Shown: positions 26,048 through 35,823, counted from the first letter of the stretch. The stretch: 64,000 nt of DNA from Shewanella surugensis (GCF_023284005.1 NZ_JAKIKS010000004.1:1-64000), one strand, 5' to 3'. The notes: generated by a model not told the origin, from the sequence alone. Program-made: numbers and translations.

Positions 26048-27385
26048 ATGTCATCAATGATTAAATTTGCCAGTGCCTTACTATTTATGAGTAGTCCTTT
26101 GGCTGTATTGCACCTCGCTCACGCCAATGACAACACAGCAGAAAATACAGCCATAAGTCCTGTTAAAATAGAGCTATTAAGCAGCCAATCACTCGTATTG
26201 TCTTCACCTAAGGTGAGTGACTTACATGCTTCTGAAATCAGTAGTGTCTCTCTTTCTGCCATAAATACTCGTCGCCAATATGTCAGCTACGTCTCTAAAA
26301 TGTCGAGTCATGATCTCTATACGCCTTCAATGACACAAACCAGTCAAAGCGATCAATATTGGAAAACAGTCACTGGCGCGCAATTAAATAAAGGCCTGCC
26401 ATTCGCTGTGAGTCAAACCCATAGCGTTATTCGTCTCGCGCCACGATTTGATACGCTCACCAGCCTCAATATCAATGATACGATTTCGCCAGATGATATT
26501 ATCGTCACCCCCTACACTGCCAATCCAGACTTTGCCATAAAAGGGGATCCTATCAATGAAAACGCTATCTCACTTATTTATTCAAAAGTGGATGCGGATG
26601 CCTTAGCAACGGCAGGGCTGAGTGATCACTCCAGCGCTTTGGCATTATCCAGTGAAGCTAAACCTGGATTATATTGGCTTAAAGTCAATAAATCGCTTCC
26701 GAGTGATGGCCGTTATTTACTGAATGTTAAAGAAAAACACTCTCCTTTTCAGTTAAGCTTAAATGCACCCATCGCTGTTGCCGAGAATACTGACGCGATT
26801 CGTTTTAATCTAGCGTTAACCAACAGTCAAGCGCCATTCACTCCCAAGGCGTTCCTCAAAAATAATCAAGGCCAGCAAACGCCCCTTAAAGTGATCAAGT
26901 ATGCTGATCATTGGCAAGCACTATTGCCACAAGGTGAGTCCTTATCCACTCACAATGCAGGATTAAGTGAAATTGTTGTCAATGTCGATACACAAATCGA
27001 TGGCCTGCCAGTGATAAGAAGCGTCAAAACAGCCTTTAAAGCCTTCGTTAACTCGGCTAAAATTAGCAAAAAAGTCAGTGTAATGAGACAAGATAAACAA
27101 CTTCAATCTATCTTACTCAATATCGATGTGGCCAATGAAGGACGATATGAAGTCAGCGCTGTATTCACTGGCACCAATAAACAAGGTCAAAGTGAAGTCA
27201 TTTTAAAAACCCAAGCAGCCAATTGGATCACACGCGATAGCCCTCAACTAAAGCTCATGCTAGATGCGAAGCTTATCCAAGCATCTGGGTTAAAAGCCCC
27301 TTTTGCTTTGACTCAACTTGAACTAAAAGATCAAAGTCAAATGGCAAGATTAAGTTACCAAGCACACGCGCTCACTTTTAAGTAA
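26048..27385 (+). CDS. Secreted DUF4785-like protein
   Basis: 445 residues. A signal peptide ends near residue 26 (LHLAHA-NDN). The remainder has no Cys and is rich in beta-type segments; several immunoglobulin-like strands can be guessed (YLLNVKEKHSPFQLSLNAPIAV region and the C-terminal third). I associate it with the DUF4785 family of shewanellae from memory; this is not a confirmed match. Function is unknown. It lies in an operon with the secreted hydrolase, so a role as its chaperone, inhibitor or surface partner is possible. A bidirectional hairpin at 27421-27458 separates it from amtB. Confidence 0.6.
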   Translation: MSSMIKFASALLFMSSPLAVLHLAHANDNTAENTAISPVKIELLSSQSLVLSSPKVSDLHASEISSVSLSAINTRRQYVSYVSKMSSHDLYTPSMTQTSQSDQYWKTVTGAQLNKGLPFAVSQTHSVIRLAPRFDTLTSLNINDTISPDDIIVTPYTANPDFAIKGDPINENAISLIYSKVDADALATAGLSDHSSALALSSEAKPGLYWLKVNKSLPSDGRYLLNVKEKHSPFQLSLNAPIAVAENTDAIRFNLALTNSQAPFTPKAFLKNNQGQQTPLKVIKYADHWQALLPQGESLSTHNAGLSEIVVNVDTQIDGLPVIRSVKTAFKAFVNSAKISKKVSVMRQDKQLQSILLNIDVANEGRYEVSAVFTGTNKQGQSEVILKTQAANWITRDSPQLKLMLDAKLIQASGLKAPFALTQLELKDQSQMARLSYQAHALTFK

Positions 27386-27420
27386 GCAGAACTTAACAGT
27401 GGACAGCCGAAAGACAACAA

Positions 27421-27458
27421 TGGACCCCTGTATTTGTCACTTGATAGACAGGGATCCA
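27421..27458. terminator. Bidirectional terminator between the DUF4785 gene and amtB
   Basis: Arms TGGACCCCTGT (27421-27431) and ACAGGGATCCA (27448-27458) pair with one mismatch around a 16-nt loop, with T-rich sequence after it. It lies between two convergent genes. Confidence 0.65.
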
Positions 27459-27496
27459 CTTTTATTAATATAATTCAAACTCTCAGCGAGCCTTCA

Positions 27497-28747
27497 CTAA
27501 CGAGCATTGGTCATAGCAACAAACTCAGGATATGCAGAGACACCACAATCTGACACATCCAGACCATCATATTCTTGCTCTTCACTGACTCGGATCACCA
27601 TCGTTTTGTTCAAAATAGTCCAAGTCACTAAACCCATACCAAATACCCAAGAAAAAATAACAAAGGCACCATACATTTGCCCGAGTAAACTGGCTTCACT
27701 ATTCGACAAGGGAACCAATAATAGTCCTAACAATCCCCCTACACCATGGACAGAAATAGCCCCTACAGGATCATCAATTTGACAGCGATCGAAACCGATA
27801 ATGGCAAAAATTACCACGCCCCCCGCCAACAAGCCAATAAGGCCTGCCGCCATCAATGATGGTGATAAAGGATCGGCTGTAATGGCGACTAAACCTGCGA
27901 GTGCACCGTTGAGGATCATGGTTAAGTCGACTTTTTTCCACACTAGCTTACACACTAACATGGCTGAAATGGCTCCAAAAGCCGCCGCTGAATTGGTATT
28001 AACAAATATTTTGGCCACAGCAGAGGCGTTAGCCGTATCTGAAATCATCAGTTGCGAGCCCCCATTAAATCCAAACCAGCCCATCCATAGAATGAACATA
28101 CCTAATGTCGCCATGGGTAAATTTGAACCGGGAATAGGGTTCACCTTACCTTTCGCATCATACTTGCCTTTTCTGGCTCCCAGTAATAATACACCTGAAA
28201 GTGCGGCCGCTGCGCCCGCAAGATGCACTATGCCACTGCCAGCAAAATCAACAAAACCCGCTTCGGCTAAAAATCCTCCGCCCCAAGACCAATACCCTTC
28301 AACAGGATAAATGAAGCCCGTCATCACCACAGCGAAAAGAAGGAAAGCCCATAATTTCATGCGTTCAGCAACAGCCCCTGAAACAATTGACATCGCAGTA
28401 GCAACAAAAACAACTTGAAAAAAGAAATCGGCACTCAATGCATGGCTCGCATCACTCGCTTGCTCTCCGATCAGCATTGCCATTGAAGGTAACCAGCCCC
28501 CTTGCGTATTATCAACGTACATGATGTTATAACCCACAATCAAAAACATAACGCAGGCGATTGAATACAAGCACACATTCTTGGTTAATATTTCAGTGGT
28601 ATTTTTAGAACGAACCAAGCCTGCTTCTAACATAGCGAACCCAGCCGCCATCCACATTACCAGTACCCCTGACATTAAAAAATAAAAAGTATCTAATGCA
28701 AATCGTAACTCAGCCACTGTCAGGCCTATTGTTTTTATGTCTTCCAT
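27497..28747 (-). CDS. amtB: Ammonium transporter AmtB
   Basis: About 416 residues from the ATG at 28747, which has AGGAG seven bases upstream; the longer frame to 28804 overlaps glnK and is not needed. Eleven hydrophobic segments. The twin-His pore is visible as GIVHLAGAAAAL and ISVHGVGGLLG, and GGWLPSMAML and DFAGSG match Amt proteins. It conducts ammonia/ammonium across the inner membrane and is blocked by its partner GlnK, encoded 13 bp upstream. The gene order glnK-amtB is the usual nitrogen-limitation operon. I found no convincing sigma-54 promoter ahead of glnK. Confidence 0.96.
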   Translation of the reverse strand: MEDIKTIGLTVAELRFALDTFYFLMSGVLVMWMAAGFAMLEAGLVRSKNTTEILTKNVCLYSIACVMFLIVGYNIMYVDNTQGGWLPSMAMLIGEQASDASHALSADFFFQVVFVATAMSIVSGAVAERMKLWAFLLFAVVMTGFIYPVEGYWSWGGGFLAEAGFVDFAGSGIVHLAGAAAALSGVLLLGARKGKYDAKGKVNPIPGSNLPMATLGMFILWMGWFGFNGGSQLMISDTANASAVAKIFVNTNSAAAFGAISAMLVCKLVWKKVDLTMILNGALAGLVAITADPLSPSLMAAGLIGLLAGGVVIFAIIGFDRCQIDDPVGAISVHGVGGLLGLLLVPLSNSEASLLGQMYGAFVIFSWVFGMGLVTWTILNKTMVIRVSEEQEYDGLDVSDCGVSAYPEFVAMTNAR

Positions 28748-28760
28748 TTTGACTCCTGAC

Positions 28761-29099
28761 TTAAAGTGCTTCGTTGTCGACTTCACCAGTACGAATACGA
28801 ACAATTTGTTCTAGATCTGAGACAAATATTTTTCCATCACCAATTTTTCCCGTTCTTGCTGCACAGATGATGGCCTCAATTAAGATATCGACATTATCGG
28901 CTCGAGTGGCAATGTCTAGTCTGACCTTAGGAAGAAAATCCACGCGGTATTCAGCACCTCGATAGAGCTCTGTGTGGCCTTTTTGACGACCAAAGCCTTT
29001 CACTTCTGTGATGGTGACACCTTCAATCCCCAGTTCGGCAACCGCTTCTCTTACATCATCTAATTTAAAAGGTTTAATAATGGCACTGACTAATTTCAT
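28761..29099 (-). CDS. glnK: Nitrogen regulatory protein P-II (GlnK)
   Basis: 112 residues, full length. The T-loop has GHTELYRGAEYRVDFLPK with the uridylylation site Tyr51. The B-loop CAARTGKIGDGKIFV and the C-loop RIRTGEVD bind ATP/ADP and 2-oxoglutarate. It reports nitrogen and energy state and docks on AmtB to close the pore when nitrogen is ample. Linkage to amtB makes GlnK more likely than GlnB. AGGAGGGTCGCC before the ATG is a strong ribosome site. Confidence 0.96.
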   Translation of the reverse strand: MKLVSAIIKPFKLDDVREAVAELGIEGVTITEVKGFGRQKGHTELYRGAEYRVDFLPKVRLDIATRADNVDILIEAIICAARTGKIGDGKIFVSDLEQIVRIRTGEVDNEAL

Positions 29100-29480
29100 G
29101 GCGACCCTCCTAACAGGACATTTTTATCGTTATTTTGCGCCATTCATGCGGCACTCTACACTCAAACAAGGACAAAACGTAGGATCTCATTGTCTGAGTC
29201 CATTGATGCTTTCAAACATCAGGCCATTAATTAAAAGCTATTTTAATTATATAGATAACATATATTAAGTGGATTACATTGACTAAAACGCACTCTTTCA
29301 GTGCAAGAATAAGGTGAAGCGCACACTATTAGCGCAGAGGAAAGGATAGAAAAGTAAGGGGAAAGTAAAAAACAAAAAGCAGCTAAAACTGCTTTATCTA
29401 TTGATGACGTTCTACTGAAATAGAAGCTGAGGCACACTGTTTATCCGCAAACAACTTAGGCATATTCTTTTAGGAATAAG

Positions 29481-29855
29481 TTAATGCTTTTCATCAATAA
29501 AACGACGCCAACTTAACAAGACTTCATAGAAATCTTCTAATCCACAAAAGGCTTCAGACTCCGAAGTGTACAAAGACAGACCCATATCATGTTCAATCTC
29601 TTGATCCATGTCTATCTCATTGGCAAACACGCGAACTTGTTCATTATCTAACTCTACAGATAAGCTTTTACCCACAAACACTTTATTGGTAATTTGATTT
29701 GCTTGTAACTGAACAATCGTTTGCCCAATTTCAACATAAAAGGCTTTATCATCTGCCAATACCTCAGAAAACCATAATCCCATAATCGCATGCTCCATAC
29801 TAAAGCGTGCTAAAAAGGTTCCCGTCATACTATTGCGTAAAAATTCATATTCCAT
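29481..29855 (-). CDS. yacL: YacL family protein (UPF0231)
   Basis: 124 residues, close to E. coli YacL (120). The start MEYEFLRNSMTGTFLARFSMEH, the middle SVELDNEQVRVFANEID and the end CGLEDFYEVLLSWRRFI follow that family segment by segment. The protein is acidic and soluble with no membrane segment. Function is not established. It lies between the nitrogen operon and fkpA, separated from fkpA by a strong hairpin, so it has its own promoter. Confidence 0.85.
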   Translation of the reverse strand: MEYEFLRNSMTGTFLARFSMEHAIMGLWFSEVLADDKAFYVEIGQTIVQLQANQITNKVFVGKSLSVELDNEQVRVFANEIDMDQEIEHDMGLSLYTSESEAFCGLEDFYEVLLSWRRFIDEKH

Positions 29856-29985
29856 AAAGCAAACTCAAATCAAAAATCAGTTTCAACTTTGATTTTAACT
29901 CATATCCACAACTCTTGCTTGCTATATGCTATTTATTCTGAGCACTAATCCATCGGACTCGCGACTATAAAGCAATTAAAAACAA

Positions 29986-30014
29986 AAAAGCCATTTACGA
30001 TGTAAATGGCTTTT
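29986..30014. terminator. Terminator of fkpA
   Basis: Perfect 13-bp arms (29986-29998 and 30002-30014) around a GAT loop, flanked by A and T runs so that it can work in either direction. It lies 67 bp beyond the fkpA stop. Confidence 0.88.
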
Positions 30015-30080
30015 AATCAATAACAGAAATATAAACAGATCCAATTGACCCTGTCACATTTTTCCTATTATGCGATTTGC

Positions 30081-30872
30081 TTACTTCTTAGCAGCATCTG
30101 CTTTAGGCGCTTCTTTTGCATCGGCGGCAGGATTGTCAATTGACAATAGCTCAACGTCAAACACAAGTGTAGAGTTCGCAGGGATACTGCCCATATCACG
30201 ATCGCCATACGCTAAATCTGCAGGGATAACAAACTTATACTTAGAGCCAACAGTCATTAACTGTAGACCTTCAGTCCAACCCGGAATAACGCGATTAAGC
30301 GCAAATGTTGCAGGCTTACCACGAGCAACTGAACTATCAAACTCAGTACCATCTGTTAAGGTACCCACATAATTCACCGTCACTGTATCTTCAGCTGATG
30401 GTTTCTTACCCGTACCTTCTTTAAGTACTTCGTACTGTAAACCAGAAGCGGTTGTCTCAACCCCTTTTTTGGCTTTATTTTCAGCTAAGAAGGCTTCACT
30501 TTCTTTCTCATTCTTCTCTGAAATTTCAGCCGCTTGAGTTTGACGCTTTTGATCTAGCTTCTCATATAAGCCTTGCAAGATTTTTTGCATATCTTCTTCA
30601 GATAATTGCAGATTACTGTTAAGTCCATCTTTAAAGCCTGTGATGATTAGCTCTCTATCTGCTGGAATACCAAGCTCTTCTTGTTCCTTGATATGACCAA
30701 CCATGTAAGTACCGATAGATGCGCCAACGCTATAGGCTTCCTTTTGTGCTTCTGTAGTCAGTTGAACAGGCGCTGCAGTACTTGCAGTCGACTCTGCTGC
30801 TTTTTCTTGATTACAAGCGCTTAAACCAACAACAGCTAACGCAACTAGCGAAAATTTATAAATAGATTTCAT
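30081..30872 (-). CDS. fkpA: FKBP-type peptidyl-prolyl isomerase FkpA (lipoprotein form)
   Basis: 263 residues. A lipoprotein signal (LVALAVVGLSAC, Cys near 20) replaces the cleaved signal of E. coli FkpA. Residues 40-145 form the helical dimerisation domain (AYSVGASIGTYM, LQGLYEKLDQKRQ). Residues 150-245 are the FKBP catalytic domain (TVTVNYVGTLTDGTEFDSS, FALNRVIPGWTEGLQLM, GSKYKFVIPADLAYGDRD). A charged Ala/Lys tail follows. It folds and chaperones envelope proteins by isomerising prolyl bonds. It is divergent from slyX, as in related genera. Confidence 0.93.
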   Translation of the reverse strand: MKSIYKFSLVALAVVGLSACNQEKAAESTASTAAPVQLTTEAQKEAYSVGASIGTYMVGHIKEQEELGIPADRELIITGFKDGLNSNLQLSEEDMQKILQGLYEKLDQKRQTQAAEISEKNEKESEAFLAENKAKKGVETTASGLQYEVLKEGTGKKPSAEDTVTVNYVGTLTDGTEFDSSVARGKPATFALNRVIPGWTEGLQLMTVGSKYKFVIPADLAYGDRDMGSIPANSTLVFDVELLSIDNPAADAKEAPKADAAKK

Positions 30873-31545
30873 TGAAAAGCTTCCTCAGCATCTATAATTG
30901 ATGATAATTAACTTGATTCTTACAGTTAGGTATAACAGCTTATACTAGTTAAATACGTTATACCAATTAGATTAAATAAATGCACCATCACGGTCAAAAA
31001 AACATCCTATTATCATTATAAAACATAGAATAACCGTTATTTTTATACATTTATTTTTCAATATCTACGTTACAGAACATTAATTCAATTCCATGTTTAA
31101 ACGCAGATAAGTAACACATTAAGACAGCCTTATACCACAGGAATATTAGCAGTGAGACACAAGAATGATTAAGAAGTTCAAATATCCAACGACTTCTAGT
31201 CTATTTGACTTTTTTTTAAGCTTTTGTACTCAAACATTCAATATAATAGTCAATATAAAAACAAATATAAGCTAACACAAGGCAACAATGATAAAACAAT
31301 CAAAAAAGTATTCCTCCTAAACAAACCTAGCTAAAACTTAAGATTTACCAAACAATGTTCCCCAAAAAGGCTTGAGGATAGTATACTCTGCGCATACGAA
31401 TATTATCTATATCCAAATGACTTAAACAGACAAATTTCAGAGCCTCTTAGCTCAGAGTCATTTAATACTATATTGAACAAGCGCTCCATTTTTAACGGCC
31501 TTGCATTTCATCGTTAGGCTGGGAGTTATCCATTTAGAGGCCAGT
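30873..31545. other. AT-rich divergent region between fkpA and slyX
   Basis: About 670 bp with no supported gene. It should hold the promoters of both flanking genes. TTATACCAATT at about 30958-30968 repeats the phrase found after the cytochrome operon at about 24290. A frame open from 31501 belongs to slyX and reads upstream of its real start. Confidence 0.4.
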
Positions 31546-31758
31546 ATGGAAAATATGCTACAACGCATTGAAGAACTTGAAATGAAACAATCCTTTCAAG
31601 ATATTACAATTGATGAGTTAAACCAACAAGTCATTAAACTCAATGATATTATTGCTATGCAGCAAGAGCAATTTAAGCTATTAGTGACAAAAATACAAAC
31701 CATTGAGCCCAGTAATATGGCCAGTCAAGCTGATGAAACACCGCCACCCCATTATTAA
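31546..31758 (+). CDS. slyX: SlyX-like coiled-coil protein
   Basis: 70 residues from the ATG at 31546 (MENMLQRIEELEMKQSFQD); the upstream extension to 31501 is not protein-like. It has the SlyX pattern of a short coiled coil (LNQQVIKLNDIIAMQQEQFKLL as heptads) and the conserved ending PPPHY. Function is unknown. The pairing with fkpA supports the assignment. Confidence 0.9.
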   Translation: MENMLQRIEELEMKQSFQDITIDELNQQVIKLNDIIAMQQEQFKLLVTKIQTIEPSNMASQADETPPPHY

Positions 31759-31828
31759 TCTATACTTTGCTTGTTAACGCTTTCATTATTGATAATAATC
31801 AGCGTATAAAATGGAGTCATATATTCAC

Positions 31829-32326
31829 ATGTTGTCTATTGCACAAGTCGGAGAAACGGTTCTCACTCAAAAAGCAAAAGCCGTGGTATTAATTGATGCC
31901 TACATTCATGCCCTTGCCGATACGATGCTCGACTCGCTTAAAGAGGCAAAAGGTGTTGGGCTTGCCGCACCACAAGTTCATCAAAGTATTGCTTTATTTA
32001 TTATGGCATCTCATCCCAATGAACGTTATCCTGATGCGCCTCTTATCGCCCCAACGGTGGTGATAAACCCCTCTATATTAGCGGGCTCTGACATAATGGA
32101 AACTGGGGAAGAAGGCTGTTTATCCATTAAAAATAAACGGTTTTCAATTTTAAGGCACCAATGGGTCGATGTCAGGTACCAAACAATAGCAGGTCAATGG
32201 ATAGAAGATAGATTAACGGGTTTCGTCGCGCGGATTTTTCAACATGAGTATGATCACCTTCAGGGGATCACAATAGACAAAAGAGCACAATCACAATCCT
32301 CTGTTTCACCAGAGGCTAAGCCATGA
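31829..32326 (+). CDS. def: Peptide deformylase, secondary copy
   Basis: About 165 residues. All three metal and active-site motifs are intact: GVGLAAPQ near 47, EEGCLS (Cys ligand) near 97 and QHEYDHLQG (two His ligands and the catalytic Glu) near 138. It removes the formyl group from new proteins. It lies away from the usual fmt-def context and has a short tail, so it is probably an extra paralogue. The frame is open from 31811, but the ATG at 31829 gives the usual N-terminus; neither start has a strong ribosome site. Its stop overlaps the next gene (ATGA). Confidence 0.85.
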   Translation: MLSIAQVGETVLTQKAKAVVLIDAYIHALADTMLDSLKEAKGVGLAAPQVHQSIALFIMASHPNERYPDAPLIAPTVVINPSILAGSDIMETGEEGCLSIKNKRFSILRHQWVDVRYQTIAGQWIEDRLTGFVARIFQHEYDHLQGITIDKRAQSQSSVSPEAKP

Positions 32327-33660
32327 AAAAAGGGCTCATACTGCCACTGCTATTAGTCACTTTATCTGGATGTGCTATTAACAGTGCTTTTATTAATTAC
32401 CCTTCACAACTTGCCCCCGTCAAAGCAGAACTCAACAGCAATACCCCCTTAGAAGGTTTAGACTCTCTCACGTCTAAAATTTCTGGCAATGACGGATTAC
32501 TTTACGCTCAAGAAGCCGGACGAGTCGCTCAGATCGGTGGCGACTTTAAAGCCAGTAAAGCCTTTTACCAACAAGCTGTCAGCGATTATATTGACTTTGA
32601 CGATAAAGCCACCATCAGCCTAAGTGACACTGGCGCCACCGCCAGTAGTCTATTGATTAATGACAATGTGATCCCTTATAGAGGACCGGGTTACGAGAGG
32701 ATCATGTTGCATCAATATCAAGCGCTCAATTATATTTTTAGCCAGGATTATGAAGGTGCTTTAGTTGAAGTCAGGCGCAGTAACGAATTGCAAAGCACAG
32801 AGCAAGCGAGATACGAAGAGTCGAATAAATCCGTTCAAGCCATGGATAATGGCACTATCAATACGGAAATGAGCAAACTCAGTCAAGCGGCGGGTAGTAC
32901 GACCAGTGCTTTTTTAAATGCCTACAGTTATTATACGACAGGTGTGTTACATGAAGTGCTTGGCGAGCCTAATGATGCCTTTATTGATTACCGTAAGGCT
33001 GCCCAAATCTCGCCTAACAACCGTTATTTACAACAAGATCTCGTCCGCTTAGCAAAGCAACTTGCCATGCCTCAATATGATGAATTCAAACGTCGTTGGG
33101 GAGAAGCGGTTTTTCCGACAAAAAATCAAGGGCAAGTCATTTTTTTAATCGAACGTGGATTTGTTCCGGCTAAGCAAAGTTTTACCGTGCCTTTTCCCAT
33201 TAGTGGCAAATGGCAAAGCATCTCTTTAGCCACCTATCCGTCAAGAGATCCTCTGGTTAGGCCTGCAAGGATCCAAGGCGTCGGTCCTTTACTCCAAGCG
33301 GCACCGATTGCTGAAATTAGTGCCTTAGCCATCACCGCGTTAAAAGAAGATTTACCCGCCGCGCTTGCGAGGCAAGTGGCTAGAGTCTATGCTAAATCAT
33401 TACTTGCCAAAAACACCAGTGATTGGGGTTCAGTGGCCATTCAAATTTTCAATCTTATTACTGAACAAGCCGATAGACGTAGCTGGCTAACCTTACCTCA
33501 ACAAGCACAAATCGCTCGTAAATACATCAACCCAGGCCAATATAATATTCAATTGGACAATAGTTCACCGACTCAGATTAATGTAGAATCGGGTAGAACA
33601 ACCTTGATTTGGGCAATAGATACAGGTAATTATACTCGTTTTTATTCAACCATTATTTAG
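32323..33660 (+). CDS. COG3014-type lipoprotein (TPR-like)
   Basis: 445 residues. A lipoprotein signal with lipobox LSGC near residues 14-17 puts it in the envelope. The N-terminal half has TPR-like helical repeats (DYEGALVEVRRSNEL; LGEPNDAFIDYRKAAQISPNN). The C-terminal half is beta-rich. This protein family typically precedes lpoB homologues in this group, as it does here 12-24 bp downstream, so it probably works with the LpoB-PBP1B peptidoglycan synthesis machinery; the mechanism is not known. It is translationally coupled to the deformylase gene by a 4-bp overlap, and the two may have been combined by chance. Confidence 0.75.
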   Translation: MKKGLILPLLLVTLSGCAINSAFINYPSQLAPVKAELNSNTPLEGLDSLTSKISGNDGLLYAQEAGRVAQIGGDFKASKAFYQQAVSDYIDFDDKATISLSDTGATASSLLINDNVIPYRGPGYERIMLHQYQALNYIFSQDYEGALVEVRRSNELQSTEQARYEESNKSVQAMDNGTINTEMSKLSQAAGSTTSAFLNAYSYYTTGVLHEVLGEPNDAFIDYRKAAQISPNNRYLQQDLVRLAKQLAMPQYDEFKRRWGEAVFPTKNQGQVIFLIERGFVPAKQSFTVPFPISGKWQSISLATYPSRDPLVRPARIQGVGPLLQAAPIAEISALAITALKEDLPAALARQVARVYAKSLLAKNTSDWGSVAIQIFNLITEQADRRSWLTLPQQAQIARKYINPGQYNIQLDNSSPTQINVESGRTTLIWAIDTGNYTRFYSTII

Positions 33661-33683
33661 CAACCACTTGTATGGAATTCACT

Positions 33684-34277
33684 ATGAAAAATTTTAAATC
33701 CATTTTTATCATCGCAGCATTAATCGCTTTAGCAGGTTGTCAGTCAAAAGTGCAATATGGGGATGCCACCGAAGTCGAAACCGTCAATGCCAATTTTGGC
33801 TCTACAGATCTCCAAGCTATTACCACCAAAATGGTCAATAGCATGCTGACTTTCCCGCCCATAATCGCCATCACTGCCAATGAGCGTCCTATCATTTTTG
33901 TTGATCGCATTAAAAATAAAACCTCAGAGCATATCGATACCGAATCGGTGACGGATTCGATTAGTAACCAACTACTACGCTCTGGAAAATTCCGTTTTAT
34001 CGATATGACTAAAGTGGATGCAGTCCGTAAGCAATTAGACTACCAAAATAACTCCGGCATGGTGGATCCTTCTACCGCGATTAACTTCGGTCGTCAAATT
34101 GGTGCTCAGTATATGCTATACGGCAACTTATCAAGCATTGTCAAACAAGCAGGTAGCACGAAAGATGTTTATTATAAAATGACCATGCGTTTAATGGATC
34201 TTCAAACCGGTTTAATTGAATGGTCTGATGAAAAAGAAATTCGTAAAGTTAAATCGAGCTCTTTCTTAGGCTTGTAA
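33684..34277 (+). CDS. lpoB: Outer-membrane lipoprotein LpoB (PBP1B activator)
   Basis: About 197 residues with lipobox ALAGC near the N-terminus. The domain starting near 45 has the LpoB pattern (ITANERPIIFVDRIKNKTSEHIDT; SGKFRFIDM; AINFGRQIGAQYMLYGNLSS; YYKMTMRLMDLQTGLIEWSDEKEIRK). LpoB reaches through the peptidoglycan to stimulate the PBP1B synthase. Compared with enterobacterial LpoB, the disordered Pro-rich stretch is nearly absent. A GGA seven bases before the ATG at 33684 favours that start over 33672. A long perfect hairpin lies 16 bp after the stop. Confidence 0.88.
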   Translation: MKNFKSIFIIAALIALAGCQSKVQYGDATEVETVNANFGSTDLQAITTKMVNSMLTFPPIIAITANERPIIFVDRIKNKTSEHIDTESVTDSISNQLLRSGKFRFIDMTKVDAVRKQLDYQNNSGMVDPSTAINFGRQIGAQYMLYGNLSSIVKQAGSTKDVYYKMTMRLMDLQTGLIEWSDEKEIRKVKSSSFLGL

Positions 34278-34292
34278 ACACAAGCTCTGCCA

Positions 34293-34339
34293 TATTGTTG
34301 GAATTAAGCTTATAACTAATTACCTTAATTCCAACAATA
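34293..34339. terminator. Long perfect hairpin after lpoB
   Basis: Sixteen-base arms (34293-34308 and 34324-34339) are exactly complementary around a 15-nt loop. No T run follows, so it may act as an mRNA 3' stabiliser or Rho-dependent end rather than an intrinsic terminator. Confidence 0.6.
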
Positions 34340-34452
34340 ACTTAACGGTTAAGATCACAATAGCTCACGCACAAGCGTAATAAATATGTTGCATTATTGT
34401 CATTTCCGCTCATTATCCTAGCTTTTATCCCACCCAATGGAAGCTAAAATAC

Positions 34453-35751
34453 ATGACGTTTTTTGCATTAAAAAACCTACCTCACTTGTGCGTTATCGCT
34501 TGTCTAACACTAATAACCGCCTGTAATGATGAGGCCAGTTCAATTCCCACAGAGACTACCGCTAATAATGAGGCTGATGTTCAACCTACTGAGAAAATAT
34601 TGGCACACGTAGGTCCTAGACCTTTGTTTCTCGTCAGAGATATGCAAAATAGCGAGTTAAAAACAGCATTATCACAATGCGCTAACCAACCTTTCTATCG
34701 TAGTGATTTTTCCATCGGTCACCGTGGTGCGTCCATGCAGTTTCCTGAGCATACAAAAGAGTCTTACCAAGCCGCGATGGACTCAGGTGCTGGTATTGTT
34801 GAATGCGATGTCACTTTCACCTCAGATAAACAGCTTGTTTGCCGTCATTCTCAATGCGACTTAGCCAGCACAACCAATATCTTAGCGATCCCTGAACTGG
34901 CTAGCCAATGCAGTCAACCTTTTACACCAGCGGATCCTGATAACGGCATTGAAGCCAGTGCCACTTGCTGCGCCAGCGACATCACTGTCAATCAATTTAA
35001 GTCATTGTGTGGCAAAATGGATGCCTTCAATCCTATGGGGACAACGCCTGAAGAATATATGGCGGGTACCGCTAGCTGGCGCACCGATCTCTATTCCAGT
35101 TGTGGCACCGTCATGACACATGCCGAGAGTATTGCATTATTTAAAGAGGCTGGCGTGAAAATGACCCCAGAACTCAAATCACCCAGTGTCACTATGCCTT
35201 ATGATGGCTATACTCAGGCCGATTTTGCTCAGCAAATGCTGAATGAATATATTGCTGCCGACGTGGCTCCATCAGATGTTTATCCGCAATCCTTTAATCT
35301 TGAAGATCTTCAAGATTGGTTAGCAAGCCATCCCGAGTTTGCAGAGCAAGCCGTCTATCTTGATGGCCGCTATGATCTCGATGATTTTAATCCCAATGAA
35401 GCCTCTAGCTGGTCACCTACGATGGATGAACTAAAGAATCAAGGTGTTAATATCATTGCCCCCCCATTATGGGCCTTAGTCACCTTAGATGTTGACAACA
35501 ATATTATTCCTTCAAACTACGCAAAAGCCGCTACGGCCTCAGGGCTTAAGATCATTGCTTGGACATTAGAGCGTTCTGGCTTATTGAAAAATCAAGGCGG
35601 TTGGTATTATCAAAGTATCAGTGACAAAATTGATCAAGATGGAGATACTTATGAGTTACTGCATGTGTTAGCAAAAGATGTGGGCGTCATCGGAGTCTTT
35701 TCTGATTGGCCTGCCACCGTCACTTATTACGCTAATTGTCATGGCTTATAA
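34453..35751 (+). CDS. Glycerophosphodiester phosphodiesterase-like lipoprotein
   Basis: 432 residues. The signal ends in a lipobox-like TAC near residue 24. The catalytic segment shows [18 protein letters not shown], then [18 protein letters not shown], giving the His, Glu and Asp ligands of the GDPD TIM barrel. MTPELKSP and a late [10 protein letters not shown] strand complete the barrel. It would hydrolyse glycerophosphodiesters in the periplasm to glycerol-3-phosphate. A Cys-rich insertion (TCCASD) and extra length suggest a GlpQ-like subgroup with disulfides. The gene is alone, closed by the strong hairpin at 35772-35800. Confidence 0.85.
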   Translation: MTFFALKNLPHLCVIACLTLITACNDEASSIPTETTANNEADVQPTEKILAHVGPRPLFLVRDMQNSELKTALSQCANQPFYRSDFSIGHRGASMQFPEHTKESYQAAMDSGAGIVECDVTFTSDKQLVCRHSQCDLASTTNILAIPELASQCSQPFTPADPDNGIEASATCCASDITVNQFKSLCGKMDAFNPMGTTPEEYMAGTASWRTDLYSSCGTVMTHAESIALFKEAGVKMTPELKSPSVTMPYDGYTQADFAQQMLNEYIAADVAPSDVYPQSFNLEDLQDWLASHPEFAEQAVYLDGRYDLDDFNPNEASSWSPTMDELKNQGVNIIAPPLWALVTLDVDNNIIPSNYAKAATASGLKIIAWTLERSGLLKNQGGWYYQSISDKIDQDGDTYELLHVLAKDVGVIGVFSDWPATVTYYANCHGL

Positions 35752-35771
35752 ATCTGAACTACAATAAAAAT

Positions 35772-35800
35772 AAAACAGGCGCTCGATGAGCGCCTGTTTT
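35772..35800. terminator. Bidirectional terminator
   Basis: Perfect 13-bp GC-rich arms (35772-35784 and 35788-35800) around GAT, with A residues before and T residues after. It serves the phosphodiesterase gene and, from the other side, the phosphoribosyltransferase gene. Confidence 0.93.
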
Positions 35801-35823
35801 ATTTTATAAAAAATTGAATGATG

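Noticed and set aside
27801-28310. 169-codon frame opposite amtB
   Set aside because: It is antisense to a strongly conserved transporter and has no ribosome site or family resemblance.
29100-29260. Sigma-54/NtrC promoter upstream of glnK
   Set aside because: Expected from biology, but no GG-N10-GC element with acceptable flanks could be found there.
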